From: Woeseia sp. | GTDB taxonomy: Bacteria; Pseudomonadota; Gammaproteobacteria; Steroidobacterales; Woeseiaceae | Direction: 5' to 3' | NCBI GenBank assembly: GCA_018701055.1 | Contig: JABIUH010000503.1 | Coordinates: 1-8,684 of the forward strand | DNA: 8,684 nt | Shown here: one piece after another, positions 5,407-8,684 of the stretch | How positions within the stretch are numbered: position 1 is the first letter of the stretch | Layout: each line of letters begins with the position of its first letter | Made by a program: the position numbers and the translations under genes | Notes under the pieces: model-generated | The model's database searches: none | What the model saw: the letters and a program-made list of their open reading frames with translations, nothing else | Told to the model about the DNA's origin: nothing

Positions 5407-6723
5407 ATGCTCTTTACTGATGTAATTGCTAAAAAGCGCGACGGGCACGAGCTTACCGCCGAGGAAATTAAGTTCTTCGTTGCGGGCCTAACGGACGCGA
5501 GTATTCCGGCAGAGCAGGTTTCGGCATTCGCAATGGCCGTGTTTTTAAACTCCATGACTGCGGAGGAGGCGGGACAATTAACAACGGCAATGACCGCATC
5601 TGGCGCGGTCTTGCAATGGGACGATTTGGACCTGGACGGCCCTATTGTTGACAAGCATTCAACTGGCGGTATTGGCGACAAGGTGAGTTTTTTGCTTGCG
5701 CCCATCGCGGCAGCCTGTGGTTGTTATGTGCCGATGATTTCCGGTAGAGGCCTCGGCCACACCGGGGGTACAACGGATAAAGTTGAATCAATTCCGGGTT
5801 ATCAATCGATGCCGGACCATGCCTTGTTTCGCAAAGTCGTCAAAGACGTCGGTTGCGCCATCATCGGGCAAACTGAGGACCTGGCGCCAGCCGATCGACG
5901 TTTCTATTCGATCCGAGATGTCACCGCAACAGTCGAATCGATACCGTTAATCACTGCATCGATACTGTCGAAGAAGATCGCCGCTGGGCTTTCCGGATTG
6001 GTGATGGATGTTAAATATGGTTCTGGTGCTTTCATGTCCACGATGTCGCAAGCAGAGGAGATGGCGACCAGTATTATCAACACTGCGGCTGCAGCCAATC
6101 TAAAGACGCATGCGCTCATAACCGATATGAATGAATGTCTCGGAGAAAAAGCGGGCAATGCGCTCGAAATTGCGGAGTCGATGGAGTTTTTAAGCAACAC
6201 CCGTCGTGAACCTAGATTGAATGCAGTCGTCATGGCGACCACTGCAGAAATGCTGGTGGCCACTGGCATCGAGTCGAATCGAGACGCTGCGATGCAAAAA
6301 ACGGATGAGGCGGTGACCTCTGGAAAAGCTGCCGAGATATTCGAAAAGATGGTTCGCGGCCTTGGAGGCCCGGCAGATTTCGTGATGACCTACGCGGCAC
6401 ATTTGCCGAAAGCCCCTGTAACGATGCCGGTTTTCGCAAAGCAGGAAGGCGTGCTCGACGCTGTCGATGCCTTTGCGCTTGGCAATGCGATCATTGAATT
6501 AGGCGGCGGGCGCCGTGAGTTAAATGATGTGCTGGATCTATCAGTTGGGTTCGCTGATATGGCGCCGATCGGAGCGGTGCTCGATGGGCAACGTCCGCTG
6601 GGCGTTATTCATGCTGCAGATGAGGAATCCGCGAAGCGCGTATCCGCCATGCTCCAAAATGCCTGTACAGTCGCGGACGCAGCGCCAGAGCCCAATCCGG
6701 TCATCTACAAAATTCTCACCTGA
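5407..6723 (+). CDS. deoA: Thymidine phosphorylase
   Basis: DeoA splits thymidine and deoxyuridine with phosphate to give the base and 2-deoxyribose-1-phosphate, which DeoB then isomerises. The 438 residues match the E. coli length (440). The phosphorylase signature SGRGLGHTGGTTDKVESIPG lies at residues 112-131. Active-site residues match E. coli with an offset of one: K83, H84 and S85 in DKHSTGG (phosphate), S112, R170 in FYSIRD, and S185 and K189 in LITASILSKK. The C-terminal part has GGGRRELND and DGQRPLGVIHA. The helical N-terminus (KKRDGHELTAEEI) fits the family, supporting ATG 5407; GAGGA (5391-5395) lies 11 nt upstream, a slightly long spacing. Stop is 87 bp before nupC. Pyrimidine-nucleoside phosphorylase (Pdp) is the alternative, but similarity to proteobacterial DeoA is stronger. 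Confidence 0.97.
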   Translation: MLFTDVIAKKRDGHELTAEEIKFFVAGLTDASIPAEQVSAFAMAVFLNSMTAEEAGQLTTAMTASGAVLQWDDLDLDGPIVDKHSTGGIGDKVSFLLAPIAAACGCYVPMISGRGLGHTGGTTDKVESIPGYQSMPDHALFRKVVKDVGCAIIGQTEDLAPADRRFYSIRDVTATVESIPLITASILSKKIAAGLSGLVMDVKYGSGAFMSTMSQAEEMATSIINTAAAANLKTHALITDMNECLGEKAGNALEIAESMEFLSNTRREPRLNAVVMATTAEMLVATGIESNRDAAMQKTDEAVTSGKAAEIFEKMVRGLGGPADFVMTYAAHLPKAPVTMPVFAKQEGVLDAVDAFALGNAIIELGGGRRELNDVLDLSVGFADMAPIGAVLDGQRPLGVIHAADEESAKRVSAMLQNACTVADAAPEPNPVIYKILT

Positions 6724-6796
6724 AAACCATCGCTGAGCGAGAAATAACGCGAGATAGTCGGTATCCTAAACGTTCGGCACGAATAAAAATAACAGC

Positions 6797-6802
6797 AAGG
6801 GG
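6797..6802 (+). promoter_or_regulatory. Ribosome binding site of nupC
   Basis: AAGGGG lies 8 nt upstream of ATG 6811 and supports that start for the transporter. The 87-bp deoA-nupC gap shows no convincing terminator or promoter, so read-through from deoA is likely. Confidence 0.6.
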
Positions 6803-6810
6803 CCCGGACC

Positions 6811-8073
6811 ATGTCAGGTAATTTCATCGGAATTCTGGGTATCGCTGTCATTCTCGGCATTGCTTATCTCCTGAGTACCAATCGCCAAGCCATAAAACTT
6901 CGAGTCGTCGGTGCGGCCTTTGGCCTGCAAGCCGTAATTGCGGCATTCGTCATCTACGTGCCATTGGGTCAACGCGTCATTGACACGATGAGCACGGCAG
7001 TAATGAACGTGATGGCATATTCCCGAGATGGAATTAGTTTCATATTCGGTGGGCTTGCGACTCTTGACGGTGAAATCGGCCGTGCCAGCTCCAGTGACGT
7101 CGTCGCGATTTGGAGTTTCGCGGTTAACGTCTTGCCGGTAATCATTTTCTTCTCCGCATTAATGTCCGTCCTGTATCACATCGGCATAATGCAAATCGTC
7201 GTTAAGGCGGTTGGTGGCGCGTTACGTTGGGTCATTGGCACTCGTGCGGTCGAATCTTTGAATGCCGCCGCGAACGTGTTCATCGGTCAGACTGAGGCGC
7301 CGCTCGTCGTTCGACCGTATTTGAAATCGCTCACCGAGCCACAGCTATTCGCCGTTATGGTGTCCGGCGTAGCGTCGATTGCCGGAACGGTGCTTCTGGC
7401 CTATGTGCAAATGGGTGCAGAACTGAAGTATCTGTTGGCCGCAAGTTTCATGGCAGCGCCAGGTGGCTTGTTGATGGCAAAGATAATTATGCCGGACGAC
7501 GAGGCTGATGGATCTTCCGACGATAAAGAACTGCTTGAGATGGGTGAGAGCGAGCACGAAAACGTGATACTGGCCGCGGCGGTGGGTTCATCCGACGGTT
7601 TGCGTCTCGCCGTTAACATCGGTGCAATGTTGATTGCATTTATGGCTTTGATCGCAATGCTGAATGGCATTCTGGGCGGCGTCGCCGGTTGGGTCGGCAT
7701 TGAAGGTCTGACCTTACAAAAAATACTTGGATGGGCATTTTCGCCGCTCATGTTCCTCATCAGTGTGCCATGGTCCGAAGCACAAGCAGCGGGTGCATTA
7801 TTCGGTGAAAAACTAATCGTCAACGAATTCTATGCGTTTAGTCACCTTGGTGAATATCTCGCTGGCATGAGCGAACATACCCGCGCCATCGTGACATTCT
7901 CACTGTGCGGTTTTGCTAACCTCTCATCCATTGCAATTTTGTTAGGGGGATTGGGCGTACTTGTCCCAGAGAAAAGACCCTTAATTGCGCGCTTCGGTTT
8001 AAGAGCAGTCGCTGCTGGTTCGCTGTCGAACTTGATGAGTGCAGCGCTTGCCGGATTGCTGATTGCCTACTGA
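6811..8073 (+). CDS. nupC: Concentrative nucleoside transporter (CNT/NupC family)
   Basis: CNT proteins import nucleosides across the inner membrane with a proton or sodium ion. The 420 residues agree with bacterial NupC-type length (about 400-425). Domain order is an N-terminal membrane pair (about residues 4-22 and 33-53), a gate domain (IWSFAVNVLPVIIFFSALMSVLYHIG, 100-125), the first substrate-binding stretch with GQTEAPL (159-165), SFMAAPGGLLMAK (212-224), an acidic cytoplasmic loop (about 228-250), then NEFYAF (338-343) and CGFANLSSIAILLGG (366-380). GQTE and NEF are the residues that hold base and ribose in structures of the Vibrio homologue. ATG 6811 follows AAGGGG. It lies between deoA and a nucleoside hydrolase gene 12 bp downstream, an operon coupling uptake to breakdown. 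The coupling ion and base preference cannot be read from the sequence. Confidence 0.95.
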   Translation: MSGNFIGILGIAVILGIAYLLSTNRQAIKLRVVGAAFGLQAVIAAFVIYVPLGQRVIDTMSTAVMNVMAYSRDGISFIFGGLATLDGEIGRASSSDVVAIWSFAVNVLPVIIFFSALMSVLYHIGIMQIVVKAVGGALRWVIGTRAVESLNAAANVFIGQTEAPLVVRPYLKSLTEPQLFAVMVSGVASIAGTVLLAYVQMGAELKYLLAASFMAAPGGLLMAKIIMPDDEADGSSDDKELLEMGESEHENVILAAAVGSSDGLRLAVNIGAMLIAFMALIAMLNGILGGVAGWVGIEGLTLQKILGWAFSPLMFLISVPWSEAQAAGALFGEKLIVNEFYAFSHLGEYLAGMSEHTRAIVTFSLCGFANLSSIAILLGGLGVLVPEKRPLIARFGLRAVAAGSLSNLMSAALAGLLIAY

Positions 8074-8085
8074 CGGAAAAGAAAG

Positions 8086-8684
8086 ATGACGAAGCGTTCA
8101 ATTATCCTTGATTGCGATCCTGGACAGGATGATGCAATTAGTCTTCTTTTGGCTTTCTCGTCCCCGGATGAGCTGGACATTCTGGGTGTAACGGCTGTCG
8201 CCGGCAATGTGCCTCTCGCGCTGACAGAACGAAATGCCCGGCTGATGTGCGATATCGCGGCACGTGATGATGTGCCGGTATTTGCGGGTTGTGACCGACC
8301 GTTGCATAGAGCGCTGGTAACAGAAGAGCGGATTCACGGTAAGTCAGGCATTGATGGCATTGAAATTGTTCCACCGAAAACCCCGTTGCAGCAGCAGCAT
8401 GCCGTCGACTTCATTATCGAGACCTTAAGAGCGGCGGCGCCTAATTCGATCACACTCGTGCTGACAGGTCCGTTAACGAATATCGCAACGGCATTTCAGA
8501 ACGATCCCGAGATTAAAGACAAAGTCGCAGAGATCGTCTTGATGGGCGGCGCAATGCGGGAAGGTGGCAACCACACACCGTCAGCTGAATTTAATATTTT
8601 GGTTGATCCGCACGCAGCCGATATCGTTTTTCGGTGCGGCAGACCCATCGTTGCGATTGGCTTGGATATTTCGCATCAGGTTCT
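8086..8684 (+). CDS. Inosine/uridine-type nucleoside hydrolase, 3' end outside the window
   Basis: The enzyme hydrolyses the N-glycosidic bond of ribonucleosides, giving base and free ribose, using a calcium ion. The frame runs from ATG 8086 to the window end (199 codons plus two bases; family members are about 310-350). The N-terminal calcium and ribose motif is DCDPGQDDA (residues 9-17, Asp at 9, 11, 15 and 16), a variant of the common DTDPGIDDA. Further family landmarks are VTAVAGNVPL, FAGCDRPL, HGKSGIDG, LTGPLTNIAT, VLMGGAM and EFNILVDPHAAD. The start is 12 nt after the nupC stop; the ribosome binding site is weak (GGAAAAGAAAG), so coupling to nupC is likely. The C-terminal specificity-determining loops and the last Ca ligand lie beyond the window, so substrate preference (RihA/B/C-like) cannot be assigned. 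Confidence 0.93.
   Translation, partial: MTKRSIILDCDPGQDDAISLLLAFSSPDELDILGVTAVAGNVPLALTERNARLMCDIAARDDVPVFAGCDRPLHRALVTEERIHGKSGIDGIEIVPPKTPLQQQHAVDFIIETLRAAAPNSITLVLTGPLTNIATAFQNDPEIKDKVAEIVLMGGAMREGGNHTPSAEFNILVDPHAADIVFRCGRPIVAIGLDISHQV

Noticed and set aside
5313..5705. Minus-strand open frame of 130 codons across the deoA start
   Set aside because: It is antisense to the conserved DeoA N-terminus and serine-rich without family features.
7401..7823. Minus-strand open frame of 140 codons inside nupC
   Set aside because: It is antisense to the CNT core motifs; its Ser/Pro/Ala-rich content is a by-product of the hydrophobic codons opposite.
1..8684. CRISPR array, tRNA, rRNA, insertion sequence or prophage signals
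   Set aside because: No regularly spaced array of direct repeats with unique spacers, cloverleaf-like segment, transposase or phage gene is visible; the only repeats are the REP-like block.

Overview
The window looks like the chromosome of a free-living proteobacterium, most likely a gammaproteobacterium. DeoB and DeoA resemble their enterobacterial counterparts closely, the transporter is a bacterial NupC-type CNT protein, and a MAPEG-family gene and a REP-like repeat block with a common proteobacterial core are present. Base composition is even, near 50% GC by eye. The genus cannot be named from the sequence alone.

Layout. Bases 1-1119 (+) hold phosphopentomutase deoB, cut by the left edge: the frame is open from base 1 with DeoB-like residues upstream of any internal start. 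Bases 1120-1470 hold no gene but a mosaic of 38-bp repeats and two imperfect inverted-repeat pairs. Bases 1471-5118 are a block of minus-strand genes in two groups. The first to be transcribed (5118 to 2836) encodes a lipoprotein amidohydrolase of the MTA/SAH deaminase type, a 110-residue SWIM zinc-finger protein and a DUF1330-like protein. The second (2762 to 1471), behind a promoter with a consensus -10 box, encodes a VOC (glyoxalase-fold) protein, three small proteins with predicted membrane segments (83, 32 and 64 aa) and a MAPEG-family membrane protein. The genes of the second group overlap or nearly touch. Both the VOC and the MAPEG gene carry a frameshift at a short homopolymer run. After a 288-bp divergent intergenic region, bases 5407-8684 (+) hold deoA (thymidine phosphorylase), nupC (concentrative nucleoside transporter) and the first 199 codons of an inosine/uridine-type nucleoside hydrolase.

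How it works together. The plus-strand genes and the deaminase form a nucleoside scavenging set. The deaminase, probably tethered outside the cytoplasmic membrane, could deaminate adenosine-type nucleosides. NupC imports nucleosides. DeoA and the hydrolase split them to base plus (deoxy)ribose-1-phosphate or free ribose. DeoB converts the 1-phosphate to the 5-phosphate for central metabolism. The SWIM, DUF1330, VOC, MAPEG and small membrane genes have no evident role in that pathway and look like accessory genes lying between deoB and deoA.

The most notable items are the paired frameshifts, the 32-codon ORF with its own strong ribosome binding site nested in the small-gene operon, and the repeat mosaic. 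I see no strong evidence for a wholly new biological system.
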